This document shows, piece after piece, positions 26,365 to 34,294 of a DNA stretch of 64,000 nt (positions are counted from its first letter, which is position 1; every line of letters begins with the position of its first letter). A model generated the notes under the pieces. The model did no database searches. It was not told where the DNA came from and saw nothing but the letters and a program-made list of their open reading frames with translations. The position numbers and the translations under genes were made by a program. The stretch is from JACSRF01 sp964504445. Its GTDB lineage: Bacteria; Chloroflexota; Anaerolineae; Promineifilales; Promineifilaceae. The DNA lies in the NCBI GenBank assembly GCA_964504445.1, contig CAZDEO010000001.1, forward strand, positions 62,001 to 126,000. The letters run 5' to 3'.

Positions 26365-26744
26365 TTCCAGAGACAGGCCGTCCACCCATTGCCTTTGATT
26401 GGTATCGCACCTTTTTGCAAAGCCTGCTGGATGCCCAGGCGTATACCTGGTTTGCAAAAGTAGTTGTATATGGGGAAGTGCTGGTCGGCATTGCCCTGAT
26501 CCTGGGGGCATTTACCGGCGTTGCTGCGTTTTTTGGCGCCATGATGAACTGGAACTTTATGATGGCCGGCAGCGCCAGCACCAACCCGGTTCTCTTCATC
26601 ATCGCGGTTGCTCTGATTATGGCCTGGAAAGTGGCTGGACATATCGGCGCAGACTTTTTCCTCCTGCGCTGGATTGGTACCCCTTGGGGTTGGGTCTATA
26701 CGCCTCCCAGCAAGCAGCTCGAAAGGGAGCCAGAACCTGCCTGA
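26358..26744 (+). pseudogene. DoxX-family membrane protein, N-terminally truncated
   Basis: The 128-codon frame encodes the C-terminal two-thirds of a DoxX protein: YTWFAKVVVYGEVLVGIALILG, FTGVAAFFGAMMNWNFMMAGS and NPVLFIIAVALIMAWKVAG, followed by LLRWIGTPWGWV. The first membrane helix is missing. The N-terminal MAIPETGRP stretch is antisense to the TPR remnant, so the break lies near 26364. It might still be translated from ATG 26358 but lacks a family-like start. DoxX proteins are small four-helix membrane proteins linked to redox stress. Confidence 0.65.
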
Positions 26745-26894
26745 TCCCATACCTTAAATTATTGAAAAGTCATTGTAAACGTTTCAACTCTAGAAATAAC
26801 TGTTTTACGCGCCGTTTAACCAGGTGCAACTATCCTTTATTTCTTATGTTGCTCATGGTCAGGCTCCTTGATCATCCAGTTAAAGGAAACATTT

Positions 26895-27296
26895 CTAACG
26901 GATCGCCCAATCTTGCAAGATGGCCATGGTGGCCGGTAGCAAAAACAGCACGGGCCCCAGCAGGCCGCCTATGACCGCCAGTATAAGGGCGGGCAGGGAA
27001 CGGCCGCTTACGGCCTTGCCAGACAGCCTAAAACCGAGCAGCGCGCCTCCCATGCCAAGCCCCACGCTGGTGATGAGCGCCGGGGGCCAGCAGAAGAGGC
27101 CGCCCATAAAGGCGTCGGCGTTGCTGTTGTAATCGCGCGCGTTGCTTAATTCTATGGCCACAGCAAAACAAACCAGCAGCAGCGGATAAAAGGTGATCAC
27201 GTTGACCAGGCCGCCCAGCGCGCCATAGGGTACCAGCCGCATGAATAGAGACGGTTTTGGGGTGGAAACGGCCGTTTCCGTGGGGCTCTTTGTCAT
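26895..27296 (-). CDS. Small membrane protein, function unknown
   Basis: 133 residues with a short polar N-terminus (SPTETAVSTPKPS, containing an ACGGCCGT-coded TAV) and three or four membrane helices (about 22-50, 66-90, 100-127). Gly/Leu-rich helices and the NARDYNSNADAF loop give no family that I recognise. ATG at 27296 is preceded by GAGGGGATGAATT. The 287 bases upstream (27297-27583) hold no convincing gene; a short stretch reading LPHELKRLVNHEAALG on the minus strand may be an old fragment but I cannot place it. Confidence 0.6.
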   Translation of the reverse strand: MTKSPTETAVSTPKPSLFMRLVPYGALGGLVNVITFYPLLLVCFAVAIELSNARDYNSNADAFMGGLFCWPPALITSVGLGMGGALLGFRLSGKAVSGRSLPALILAVIGGLLGPVLFLLPATMAILQDWAIR

Positions 27297-27583
27297 AATT
27301 CATCCCCTCCTCTACTTTATACGTGCCTCCAGGCTCATCACCTGATTCAAGAAAGGTGTTGTCTCCTGCAAGTTGAAACGCAAATCGATAACCCGCAGTT
27401 CGCCCCGAGCGCAGCTTCGTGATTAACAAGGCGTTTGAGTTCATGAGGCAGGCCAATCCTTAACCTGAAACCTGCAAACAGTGTACCAAAATCTCCTGCA
27501 CCTAAACAAGATGGTGAGAAGACTGGGCGGTTGCGGTTTGAAAGGCCGGCCCTTAACGGTATGCGGGCTGCGGATTTCGGGTA

Positions 27584-27934
27584 CTAGCTCTCCAGCCGGT
27601 GCTCCAAATGCGCCCAGTACCAGTCCAGCACGGTGCGGGTGACGCCTTTGCGCGCGCCAAACAGCAGCTTGCGCCCCACGGCGTCGATGGGGTAGCCCTC
27701 CACGGTAACGGCCGTTCCGCCCGTCCCATCCTCTTTCATCTGCACCTGAAACTGGGTGCGGTCGCCCAAAACCTTGCCGTGAATCTTCTTGTCAAACTGC
27801 GCTTCCAGGGTGCCGCCGGCGCTGTCTTCCTTCAGTACCTTGCCTTGCAGTCCGGCGACGGCTCCCTGCGCCGCCGCAAAGACGACACTAGCGCTGTGGG
27901 TATAGGTTTTTTCTTCTGTAATTGTGTAAGACAT
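27584..27934 (-). CDS. Conserved hypothetical protein, SRPBCC-like in appearance
   Basis: Start set at ATG 27934, after AAAGGAAAC; the frame is open about 15 codons further upstream without a ribosome site. The 116 residues alternate strands and one C-terminal amphipathic helix: YTITEEKTYTHSASVVFAAAQGAV, LKEDSAGGTLEAQFDKKIHGKVLGDRTQFQVQMKE, TAVTVEGYPID, then RKGVTRTVLDWYWAHLEHRL. This looks like a small START/SRPBCC or cystatin-like fold, but I do not recognise a named family. It is the last gene of the minus-strand PTS region, 58 bases after the kinase gene. Confidence 0.6.
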   Translation of the reverse strand: MSYTITEEKTYTHSASVVFAAAQGAVAGLQGKVLKEDSAGGTLEAQFDKKIHGKVLGDRTQFQVQMKEDGTGGTAVTVEGYPIDAVGRKLLFGARKGVTRTVLDWYWAHLEHRLES

Positions 27935-27986
27935 GATGTTTCCTTTTTCGTAATCGATAGCTCGTGGACTGCAATCCACGTCCCAT

Positions 27987-28028
27987 TTACGGTTAACGGA
28001 TTACTGACAACGGATTACGGCTAATCGT
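27987..28028. repeat. Tandem heptanucleotide repeat over the 3' end of the kinase gene
   Basis: Five to six successive 7-mers of the type TTACGGA: TTACGGT, TAACGGA, TTACTGA, CAACGGA, TTACGGC. They supply the kinase's stop codon and its last nine or ten codons (SRNPLSVIR), a tail not expected in the family. Confidence 0.7.
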
Positions 28029-28940
28029 CACCTGCGCGGCTAAGGATTCCACCAGTTCGCGGCTGCCCACGGCCGTGCCCGGCATACTCGCCGTGGCTGC
28101 CCCACAGGCAATGCCCCAGCGCAGCGCTTCCGGCAGGGGCAGGTCCTGGCTGAGACCCCACACCAACCCGCCCACCATGGAGTCACCGGCGCCAATGGGA
28201 TTTTGCTCTTGAATTTGCGGGCTGGCGGCCAGCCACACGCTGGCCGTGTCGGCCAGCAAGGCCCCTTTCTTGCCCAGGGAGACGACGACGTTGGCCACGC
28301 CCTGTTGCTGCATGGCCTGGGCGGCGGCGGCAATGTCGGCGGTACTGTCTACGGGCAGCCCGGTAAGTTTGTGTATCTCCAGGTCGTTGGGCTTGGCCAG
28401 AAACGGCCGTGCCGCACACCCATCCCGCAGCGCCGCCCCGCTGCTGTCCAAAATCACCCGCGCCCCGGCGGCCTGAATGTCGCCAATAAGCTGCAGGTAA
28501 ATAGAAGCAGGCACGCCGGGTGGCAGGCTGCCCGCCAGCACCCACCAATCCCCTGCTTTTGCCAGCTTGCGCACCTTTTGCACCAGAGCAACCTCCTCCG
28601 CCGGGGAGATGGCGGGGCCAGGTTCGTTGGCCTTCACGTAATGGTCGTGAGCTTCGCTGACAATGCTGACGTTGGTGCGCGTTTCCCCCGCCACCCACAC
28701 AAAATCGGCGACAATGCCCAAAGATTCCAGGCCATCGCGCAGCAGTTCGCCACTGCGCCCGCCAGCAAAACCCAGGGCCACGCTCTCTGCGCCCAAGGCG
28801 CGCAGCATCCGCGAGACGTTGAAGCCTTTGCCGCCGTAGTCTACGCGCCAGGCGGTGGCCCGCAGCACGCTGTCGAATTCGATGGCCGGGACGGTAAGTT
28901 CGCGGTCCACGGCCGGGTTTAGGGTGACGGTGTAAATCAT
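27993..28940 (-). CDS. 1-phosphofructokinase/tagatose-6-phosphate kinase family (PfkB) sugar kinase
   Basis: A 315-residue ribokinase-fold kinase of the FruK/LacC type. It starts with IYTVTLNPAVDRELTV and has the substrate segment YGGKGFNVSRMLRALG (about 36-51), ANEPGPAIS, LAGSLPPGVP, and the ATP/anion-hole signature IGAGDSMVGGLVWGL (about 253) with the catalytic Asp. It phosphorylates a hexose phosphate to the 1,6-bisphosphate; fructose-1-P, tagatose-6-P or a related sugar are all possible. Placement in a PTS locus with a sugar-phosphate dehydrogenase suggests it acts on the oxidised product. The C-terminal tail is repeat-derived. Confidence 0.88.
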   Translation of the reverse strand: MIYTVTLNPAVDRELTVPAIEFDSVLRATAWRVDYGGKGFNVSRMLRALGAESVALGFAGGRSGELLRDGLESLGIVADFVWVAGETRTNVSIVSEAHDHYVKANEPGPAISPAEEVALVQKVRKLAKAGDWWVLAGSLPPGVPASIYLQLIGDIQAAGARVILDSSGAALRDGCAARPFLAKPNDLEIHKLTGLPVDSTADIAAAAQAMQQQGVANVVVSLGKKGALLADTASVWLAASPQIQEQNPIGAGDSMVGGLVWGLSQDLPLPEALRWGIACGAATASMPGTAVGSRELVESLAAQVTISRNPLSVIR

Positions 28941-28954
28941 GATGGCTCCTTTTT

Positions 28955-29009
28955 GAGATTGGAGATTAGAGACTGGAGACTGATAGTCTTCAATCTCCAG
29001 TCTTCAGCC
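28955..29009. repeat. Heptanucleotide repeat hairpin (GAGATTG class)
   Basis: GAGATTG, GAGATTA, GAGACTG, GAGACTG in tandem (28955-28982), followed by the inverted run ending at 29009. AGACTGGAGA (28970-28979) pairs perfectly with TCTCCAGTCT (28994-29003). It fills the gap between the kinase gene and the next membrane-protein gene. Confidence 0.75.
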
Positions 29010-29399
29010 GCCTGGCTTTGGTTGTTGAGTGTAGCCATACCAGAGGCCGGAGATTGCGCCCATGAGGGTGGTCAGCAGGATAACGGCCGTTTTCCCACCC
29101 CAATCGTAGGCCAGATGGCGCCCTTCCAGCATGGCAATAAAGAAGGCGAACTGCGCCCAGAGCAGCGGAAATTGCCCCAACGCACCTTTGATGGCGCCTC
29201 CTGTGCGCCGGGCTTGCACTACGCGGACGGCCACCGTTACCAGGGCCGCCACCAGGCTCAACTGAATCACCAGCGCCAGGCTTGGCTCGCGCAGCGGGCG
29301 AAAGAAAAGGCCGAAATACAGCCCCAACCCCGCGCCAATCCACGCATATCGCTGCCAGGAAACGGCCGCTCCCGACCCGGGCTTGAACTTAATTTTCAC
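29004..29399 (-). CDS. Membrane protein of unknown function in the PTS locus
   Basis: 131 residues with four membrane helices (about 17-33, 41-60, 78-95, 103-122). It opens with a basic MKIKFKPGSG and ends QQPKPGG. No enzymatic motif is visible and I do not know the family. It sits between the dehydrogenase and kinase genes, in the same direction, with repeat arrays on both sides. Whether it takes part in sugar uptake is not evident. Confidence 0.6.
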   Translation of the reverse strand: MKIKFKPGSGAAVSWQRYAWIGAGLGLYFGLFFRPLREPSLALVIQLSLVAALVTVAVRVVQARRTGGAIKGALGQFPLLWAQFAFFIAMLEGRHLAYDWGGKTAVILLTTLMGAISGLWYGYTQQPKPGG

Positions 29400-29418
29400 T
29401 AGCTATATCCTTCCTATT

Positions 29419-29488
29419 ATCCGTAATCCGTAATCCGTAATCCGTAAACGGCTAACGGCTAACGGCTAACGGCTAACGGCTAACGGTT
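29419..29488. repeat. Perfect tandem heptanucleotide array: ATCCGTA x4 then AACGGCT x5
   Basis: Four exact copies of ATCCGTA (29419-29446) run straight into five exact copies of AACGGCT (29447-29481). The two halves are partly complementary (CCGT against ACGG), so the RNA can fold. The array touches the dehydrogenase stop codon. Related arrays lie at 27987, 45717 and, degenerate, near 37420-37495. Confidence 0.9.
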
Positions 29489-31230
29489 CAACGCTCTTTC
29501 CACAGCAGCTCGATCAGCGCCGCTTCCGCCTCATCCGTCCACACGTGGCCCGGCCCCAGCTTTGCGCTAATCTCCGGCAGCTTCTCCGGCAGTTCATCCA
29601 GCCCCAGCAGCGGCAGGTTATGAATTTGCGGGAAAATGACGATTTTCCCCGGATACTTACCTTCCATCACTGCCGCCATCGCTTCTTGGGCCGTCTCCAT
29701 GCCGCCAATGGCCGCCACCGAACGCTCCGGCGAGAGGGATCCATCCAGTGCCCGCGCCATCACCGCCGCCTGGTCGTCAATGGTCAGGCCAGAGGTTCCG
29801 GTATACTGGGCGTTGCCCAGGTAGACGGCGCTGAGGTTCAAGGGGGCCATGGTGCCGTTGGGCACCCCGGCAAAGAGCACTAGCATGCCGTCGGGTTTCA
29901 TCAGCGTGGCCGCTTCAGCCATCAGCGGGGCAACGGGCACGCACACCACCACGTCGTCGGCGCCAAGCTGGTCAGTGGCGCGCATCACAAAGTCATACAA
30001 GCTTTCTTCCGCTCCTTGCGGGTTAAAAACCAGGAGTTCACGGCCGTTTTCTTGCGCCAATGGCCCAAACTGCCGTTCAATGGCTGCCAACCGCTCGTCG
30101 TTGATTTCTGTGGCGATAATTAATCGCGGCCCGTCGGGCAGTTCGATGGCCCGCTGCACGTGCATCTGCCCCATAGGCCCGCCCGCGCCCACAAAGACGG
30201 CCGCGCCGTGGGGGCGCAGCTCGCAGCGGTTCCGCCCTTCGCCGTAAGAGGCGGCAATGTCCGGCCCTGGATTGCCCACGAAGGCGATGTAGTCGTAATG
30301 CAGCCGCCCCACGTCGGCGTCAGCCAGGCCGTCCAGCGGGGTCTGGCCCACCAGGTTGAGGGTGCCGCGGCGGGCTATGCAGCGGGCGATGGCAGAAACG
30401 GCCGTGGCCGAGCGGGGATCCAGCGCCACTGTGTCATCAAACCCGTTACCGCCGGTCAATTCGTCCTTCAAGGTTACATAATCGGCCACTTGTAGGCCGT
30501 TGCGTTCAATGATGGTGGCCCCGGTTTGCGCCACCAGCGCGCGCACAGATGACGGCACATCGGTGAGGACAATGGTTGCCGGCGCATCCAGCCCGGCAGA
30601 GAAAGAATACTCCCGCGTGTCGCCCGGCTGCCCTACAATCCACATGATGCCACCAACTTTTGGTTCCAGGCGGCGGCGCTGGGTATAGGAGGCCACCACG
30701 CAGCCCCACGGCTCCAGCAGCGACGATTCGGCATAGCCCATGTCCCCCTCCAGGGGCAGCAGGCATGCTCCGGCGTCGGTTTCTAGCACTTCCGCGCCAA
30801 TGAGGTGGTATTGGATGAGTCCACCGGGGATGGTGTAGCCGTAGGCGGTGCTTTTGCCCTGCTGGTAGATGTCGGGCTGCACGGCCAGGCGCTGCCCATG
30901 GTGGTACTGGTCGCGCAAATTTTGACCCACTTCTATGACGGTGAGGGTCACTTCGTGGCCCAGGCGGGTTGGCTCTTGGCTCAAGTCGCGGTTATACAGT
31001 TTGGGGTGATTCCCGCCCTGGGTGATGATTTTGACGTCGGAGAAGCACATGCCCACGCTGTCAATGCGCACCAGCAGTTGGTCGTCGTTGGGTTGAGGGA
31101 TGGGGAATTGTTCGGGACGGCCGTTGCGCCCCATGTTTTCCAGCCCGGCTCCGTACATATTCCAGGCCCAGGTTTGTTCTGGCATGGGCGAATTTGCTGC
31201 CCGGTAATGTTCATATTTATTTGTCATCAT
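29488..31230 (-). CDS. Zinc-type sugar-phosphate dehydrogenase/reductase (sorbose-1-P reductase-like)
   Basis: A 580-residue protein of the medium-chain dehydrogenase superfamily. A GroES-like catalytic domain (about 45-190) has GMCFSDVKI, TRLGHEVTL and the Leu/Pro-rich EPWGCVVASY. A long Rossmann-type region follows, with VFVGAGGPMGQMHVQRAIE (about 366) as nucleotide loop and IDDQAAVMARALDG near the end. It is about 180 residues longer than usual, with an extra nucleotide-binding-like segment (about 195-340). The best analogy is L-sorbose-1-phosphate reductase and related polyol-phosphate enzymes. In this operon it takes the place of mannitol-1-phosphate dehydrogenase, probably oxidising the imported polyol phosphate. 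The substrate is inferred. Confidence 0.75.
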   Translation of the reverse strand: MMTNKYEHYRAANSPMPEQTWAWNMYGAGLENMGRNGRPEQFPIPQPNDDQLLVRIDSVGMCFSDVKIITQGGNHPKLYNRDLSQEPTRLGHEVTLTVIEVGQNLRDQYHHGQRLAVQPDIYQQGKSTAYGYTIPGGLIQYHLIGAEVLETDAGACLLPLEGDMGYAESSLLEPWGCVVASYTQRRRLEPKVGGIMWIVGQPGDTREYSFSAGLDAPATIVLTDVPSSVRALVAQTGATIIERNGLQVADYVTLKDELTGGNGFDDTVALDPRSATAVSAIARCIARRGTLNLVGQTPLDGLADADVGRLHYDYIAFVGNPGPDIAASYGEGRNRCELRPHGAAVFVGAGGPMGQMHVQRAIELPDGPRLIIATEINDERLAAIERQFGPLAQENGRELLVFNPQGAEESLYDFVMRATDQLGADDVVVCVPVAPLMAEAATLMKPDGMLVLFAGVPNGTMAPLNLSAVYLGNAQYTGTSGLTIDDQAAVMARALDGSLSPERSVAAIGGMETAQEAMAAVMEGKYPGKIVIFPQIHNLPLLGLDELPEKLPEISAKLGPGHVWTDEAEAALIELLWKER

Positions 31231-31250
31231 ATTCCTCTGTTGCAGTTTGA

Positions 31251-31376
31251 GAGATTGGAGATTGGTTGACCAATTCAGACTGACAACAGATTTGAGTAAA
31301 AAACAGATTTGGCTATCTGATGATTATTTCTATCTATTGTTGTCATTTCACAAACCAATTTCCAGTCACCAATCTC
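31251..31376. repeat. Split heptanucleotide repeat (GAGATTG ... CAATCTC)
   Basis: Two GAGATTG copies (31251-31264) and, 92 bases on, CAATTTC-CAGTCAC-CAATCTC (31356-31376), which is their inverse. The right arm abuts the stop of the HPr-EI gene. The AT-rich bases between show no gene. Confidence 0.65.
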
Positions 31377-33379
31377 TAGGTTAATTGCCTGACCGCTTGC
31401 GCCGTGGCACAGGCTAGCGCTTTTTGCGCCAGTTCTTGGGCTGCCGCCAGGGTTTGGGCGCGAATTTGCGCCTTAACGGTGGGAATGGCAGGCACGCTGA
31501 CGCTCAGCTCATCTACACCCAGTCCCATGAGGATGGGTACGGCCTGGGGGTCAGCGCCCAATTCGCCGCAGACGCCTACCCATTTACCGGCAGCGTGCGC
31601 CGCCTCCACCGTGCGTGCAATCAGGCGCAGCACGGCCGGATGCAGCCCATCAGACTTACCCGCCAACAGCGGGTGCTGGCGGTCCATGGCCAGGGTGTAT
31701 TGCGTTAAATCGTTGGTCCCCACGGAGAAAAAGTCCACTTCGGCGGCCAGCACGTCAGCCATGAGGGCTGCCGCCGGGATTTCAATCATGATACCGATTT
31801 CCACGGCCGTCCCATTCAGTTCGGCACGTACCTCTTCGACAATGGCGCGGGCGGCGCGCAGCTCGGTGATGTCGGCGACCATGGGAAACATGATGCGCAG
31901 CTTGCCGTGGGGGGCAGCACGCAGGATGGCCCGCGCCTGCTCGCGCAGCAGTTCCGGGCGGTTCAGGCAAAGGCGAATGCCCCGCTCGCCCAAAAACGGG
32001 TTGGTTTCTGGCGGTACTTCGATGTAGGGTAGCGGCTTGTCGCCACCGATGTCCAGGGTGCGGATGATGATGGGCTGCCCCTGCATGGCCTGGGCAATGT
32101 CGCGGTAGAAGGTGAATTGCTCTTCTTCCGTGGGTGCGCTGGCACGATCCAGGAAGAGGAATTCGGTGCGCAGCAGCCCCACGCCTTCGGCGCCAGCCTG
32201 CATGGCTGCCTCGGTGTCGGCCACGCTGCCCACGTTGGCGACGACTTCGACGCGGTGACCATCAGGGGTGATGGCGGGCTTGGTGGCGCTGCGGGCGGCT
32301 GTTTCTTGCTGCTGCTGCCATGCGGCCTGGGCTTGTTGGGCCTGGGTGATGGTGGCTTGGTCGGGGGCGATGGTGAGGGTTCCGCTACGGCCGTCTAAAA
32401 TGACGGTGGTGTTGTTTGCCAAATCTAGCACGCTCGCCCCGGCGCTGACTATGGCCGGCAGGCTGAGGGCGCGGGCGATGATGGCGGAGTGGGCGGTGGG
32501 TCCGCCAACGGCCGTACAAAAGCCCAATACTCTTTCTTTGGGCAGCGAGGCAGTGTCGGAAGGGGAAAGGTCCTGGGCGACGACGATGACCGGGTGCTGC
32601 GGCAGGCGCGGGCCCTGGTCATCTGCGCCTACCAGCAGGCGCAGTACGCGGTAGCCCACGTCGTGAATGTCGGCAGCGCGGGCGGCCAGCAACGGATCGT
32701 CCAGACCGGCCATCAGTTTGGCGCGAGCTTCAATGGTGGTTTGCCACGCCTGGGCAGCGGGCTGCTGCTGGCTAATTTTACCCAGCACGGTGTCCAGCAG
32801 GTCGGGGTCGTCGAGGATTTCCAGGTGGACGTCGAAGATGGCCGCTTCGCTGGCGGCGCTGCGGTTGAGCATTTGCTGGCGCAGGGCGGCCAATTGGCCG
32901 CGGGCTTTTTCGATGGCGGTTTGCAGGCGGGTTTCTTCTTCTGAGGCGCCGCAAAAGGTTTCTTCAATGGTGATGTCGGCTTGTTTGAGCTGGAAGATGG
33001 GGCCGATGGCGATGCCGGGGGCGGCGGCGATGCCGCGAATGAGGCCGTCTTGGAACGGGGGAGTGGGTAGTGGTGGGTTGGTGGTGGGTTGGTGGGGGGG
33101 GTGGTTGATGTGTTCTGCTTCGCCCAAGCCGTCGGCAACGGCCGTTTGCAGGGCCATCATAGCAGCGTCTTCATCCATGCCATCCACCACAATGCGAATT
33201 TCTGTCCCCGCCTCCACGCCCAGCGTCAGCATGGAGATGAGGCTTTTGGCATTGGCTTTTTTGGGGCCATGCTGCACGCGAATGTCTGACTTGAACTGCT
33301 TGGCGGTGTTCACAAAGACCTTAGCCGGGCGAGCGTGCAAGCCCGTAGGGTTTTGGATGGTGATGGTTAGCTCTTTCAT
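31376..33379 (-). CDS. Fused HPr-Enzyme I of the phosphotransferase system
   Basis: Start placed at ATG 33379 (MKELTITIQNPTGLHARPA). Residues 1-90 are HPr with the phosphorylatable His in GLHARPA (about 15) and the NAKSLISML helix. A Pro-rich linker (NHPPHQPTTNPPLPTPPF, about 95-112) leads into Enzyme I. EI shows the active-site His in GGPTAHSAIIAR, arginines in GVGLLRTEFLFLDR, and the PEP-binding C-terminus MIEIPAAALMADVLAAEVDFFSVGTNDLTQYTLAMDR and GVCGELGADP. The 667-residue fusion passes phosphate from PEP through both steps to the EIIA next door. PTS genes are uncommon in Chloroflexota as I know them. Confidence 0.92.
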   Translation of the reverse strand: MKELTITIQNPTGLHARPAKVFVNTAKQFKSDIRVQHGPKKANAKSLISMLTLGVEAGTEIRIVVDGMDEDAAMMALQTAVADGLGEAEHINHPPHQPTTNPPLPTPPFQDGLIRGIAAAPGIAIGPIFQLKQADITIEETFCGASEEETRLQTAIEKARGQLAALRQQMLNRSAASEAAIFDVHLEILDDPDLLDTVLGKISQQQPAAQAWQTTIEARAKLMAGLDDPLLAARAADIHDVGYRVLRLLVGADDQGPRLPQHPVIVVAQDLSPSDTASLPKERVLGFCTAVGGPTAHSAIIARALSLPAIVSAGASVLDLANNTTVILDGRSGTLTIAPDQATITQAQQAQAAWQQQQETAARSATKPAITPDGHRVEVVANVGSVADTEAAMQAGAEGVGLLRTEFLFLDRASAPTEEEQFTFYRDIAQAMQGQPIIIRTLDIGGDKPLPYIEVPPETNPFLGERGIRLCLNRPELLREQARAILRAAPHGKLRIMFPMVADITELRAARAIVEEVRAELNGTAVEIGIMIEIPAAALMADVLAAEVDFFSVGTNDLTQYTLAMDRQHPLLAGKSDGLHPAVLRLIARTVEAAHAAGKWVGVCGELGADPQAVPILMGLGVDELSVSVPAIPTVKAQIRAQTLAAAQELAQKALACATAQAVRQLT

Positions 33380-33441
33380 GGTGACGCTCTCTTTTTTTAG
33401 TGGGCAGTATTCAGGATGGGTCACTGTTTACTGCTTACCGG

Positions 33442-33882
33442 CTACTCTTCCACTGCTTCTGCGCTTAGGTGGGTGAGGATGACCTGCGGGTCCGTGGTGG
33501 TGATGAGCAGTTGAGTGGTGTCTTCATCTTCGATGACTTCGGCTAGGCTGGAGAGGACGCCCACGTGTTCGTCGGAGGAGGCGGCGATGCCAATGACCAG
33601 GTATGCTTTTTCGCCATCTTCCCATTCCACCCCGGCGGGCAGTTGCAGTACGGAAATGCCGGTTTGGCGGATTTGTGCTTTGTTGTCGAAGGTGCCGTGG
33701 GGGATGGAGACGCCGTTGCCTAGGTAGGTGGACATGGTTTCTTCGCGGGCCAGCATGCCATCGATATACCCGGCCTCCACGCAACCGCTGCTGACGAGGA
33801 GCTGCCCGGCCTGGCGAATGGCGTCTTGTTTGTCAACGGCCGTTCCCCCCAGCCGGATTCTCTCTACCGATAACACAGACAT
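33442..33882 (-). CDS. mtlF: PTS mannitol/fructose-type EIIA
   Basis: Start at ATG 33882, behind AGGAGGG; an in-frame codon upstream (33909) lies in the EIIB gene. The 146 residues form a PTS_EIIA type 2 domain: AIRQAGQLLVSSGCVEAGYIDGMLAREE, STYLGNGVSIPHGT with the phosphorylated His (about 64), and SSLAEVIEDEDTTQLLITTTDP. It takes phosphate from HPr-EI and hands it to the EIIB encoded one base upstream. Spacing to EIIB (stop 33884) implies translational coupling. Mannitol and fructose EIIA proteins are alike; the neighbours favour a mannitol-type carrier. Confidence 0.9.
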   Translation of the reverse strand: MSVLSVERIRLGGTAVDKQDAIRQAGQLLVSSGCVEAGYIDGMLAREETMSTYLGNGVSIPHGTFDNKAQIRQTGISVLQLPAGVEWEDGEKAYLVIGIAASSDEHVGVLSSLAEVIEDEDTTQLLITTTDPQVILTHLSAEAVEE

Positions 33883-33883
33883 G

Positions 33884-34213
33884 CTACCCTCCTGTATCCA
33901 TGATGTCACCGTTATCGGTGAATGCTTTTACCAGGGTGTCAAAGGCCGGGTCATTGAGGAAATGGCTAAAGGTGACGACCACGGCGTTGGGCGCTTTGCT
34001 GCGCACCACGCCGGCCAGACCCTTGTGTACGACCACCACCTGGGCGTCGGTGGGAATGCCCCGCGCCGGTTTGTGCATGACGGTGACGTCACTGATTTTT
34101 GCTTGCTTCAGCTTCTTTTTTAAGGCGTTGACGCTCATTAAGCTGGACCCCATGCCTGCTTCACAAGCCAGGATGATGGTTTTAACCTTTGATGCAGCGA
34201 TTGATTGGGCCAT
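33884..34213 (-). CDS. PTS mannitol-type EIIB
   Basis: 109 residues of a stand-alone EIIB. The phosphocysteine loop is IILACEAGMGSSLMSV (Cys about 17), followed by DVTVMHKPARGIPTDAQVVVVHKGL. In E. coli this domain is fused to the mannitol EIIC; here it is a separate gene between EIIC and EIIA, as in several Gram-positive bacteria. The order EIIC-EIIB-EIIA follows the operon direction, with an 81-base gap carrying a heptanucleotide hairpin between EIIC and EIIB. Confidence 0.88.
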   Translation of the reverse strand: MAQSIAASKVKTIILACEAGMGSSLMSVNALKKKLKQAKISDVTVMHKPARGIPTDAQVVVVHKGLAGVVRSKAPNAVVVTFSHFLNDPAFDTLVKAFTDNGDIMDTGG

Positions 34214-34231
34214 GATTTGCTCCTTGTTACT

Positions 34232-34285
34232 GGAGATTGGAGACTGGAGATTAGCAAGGGCGTGGTCTCCAGTCTCCAGTCTCCC
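34232..34285. repeat. Heptanucleotide repeat hairpin between EIIC and EIIB genes
   Basis: GGAGATT, GGAGACT, GGAGATT in tandem (34232-34252), a 12-base loop, then GTCTCCA, GTCTCCA, GTCTCCC (34265-34285). The arms are inverted copies, so the transcript can form a stem of about 20 pairs inside the operon. It could shape the relative amounts of EIIC and EIIB. Confidence 0.8.
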
Positions 34286-34294
34286 CAGATATGA

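Noticed and set aside
26399..26974. Plus-strand frame of 191 codons over the DoxX remnant
   Set aside because: It is the shifted frame of the DoxX remnant, Cys/Arg-rich and without homology signs.
29419..29488. CRISPR-like array
   Set aside because: Repeat unit is 7 bp with no spacers and no cas genes nearby; it is a simple tandem repeat.
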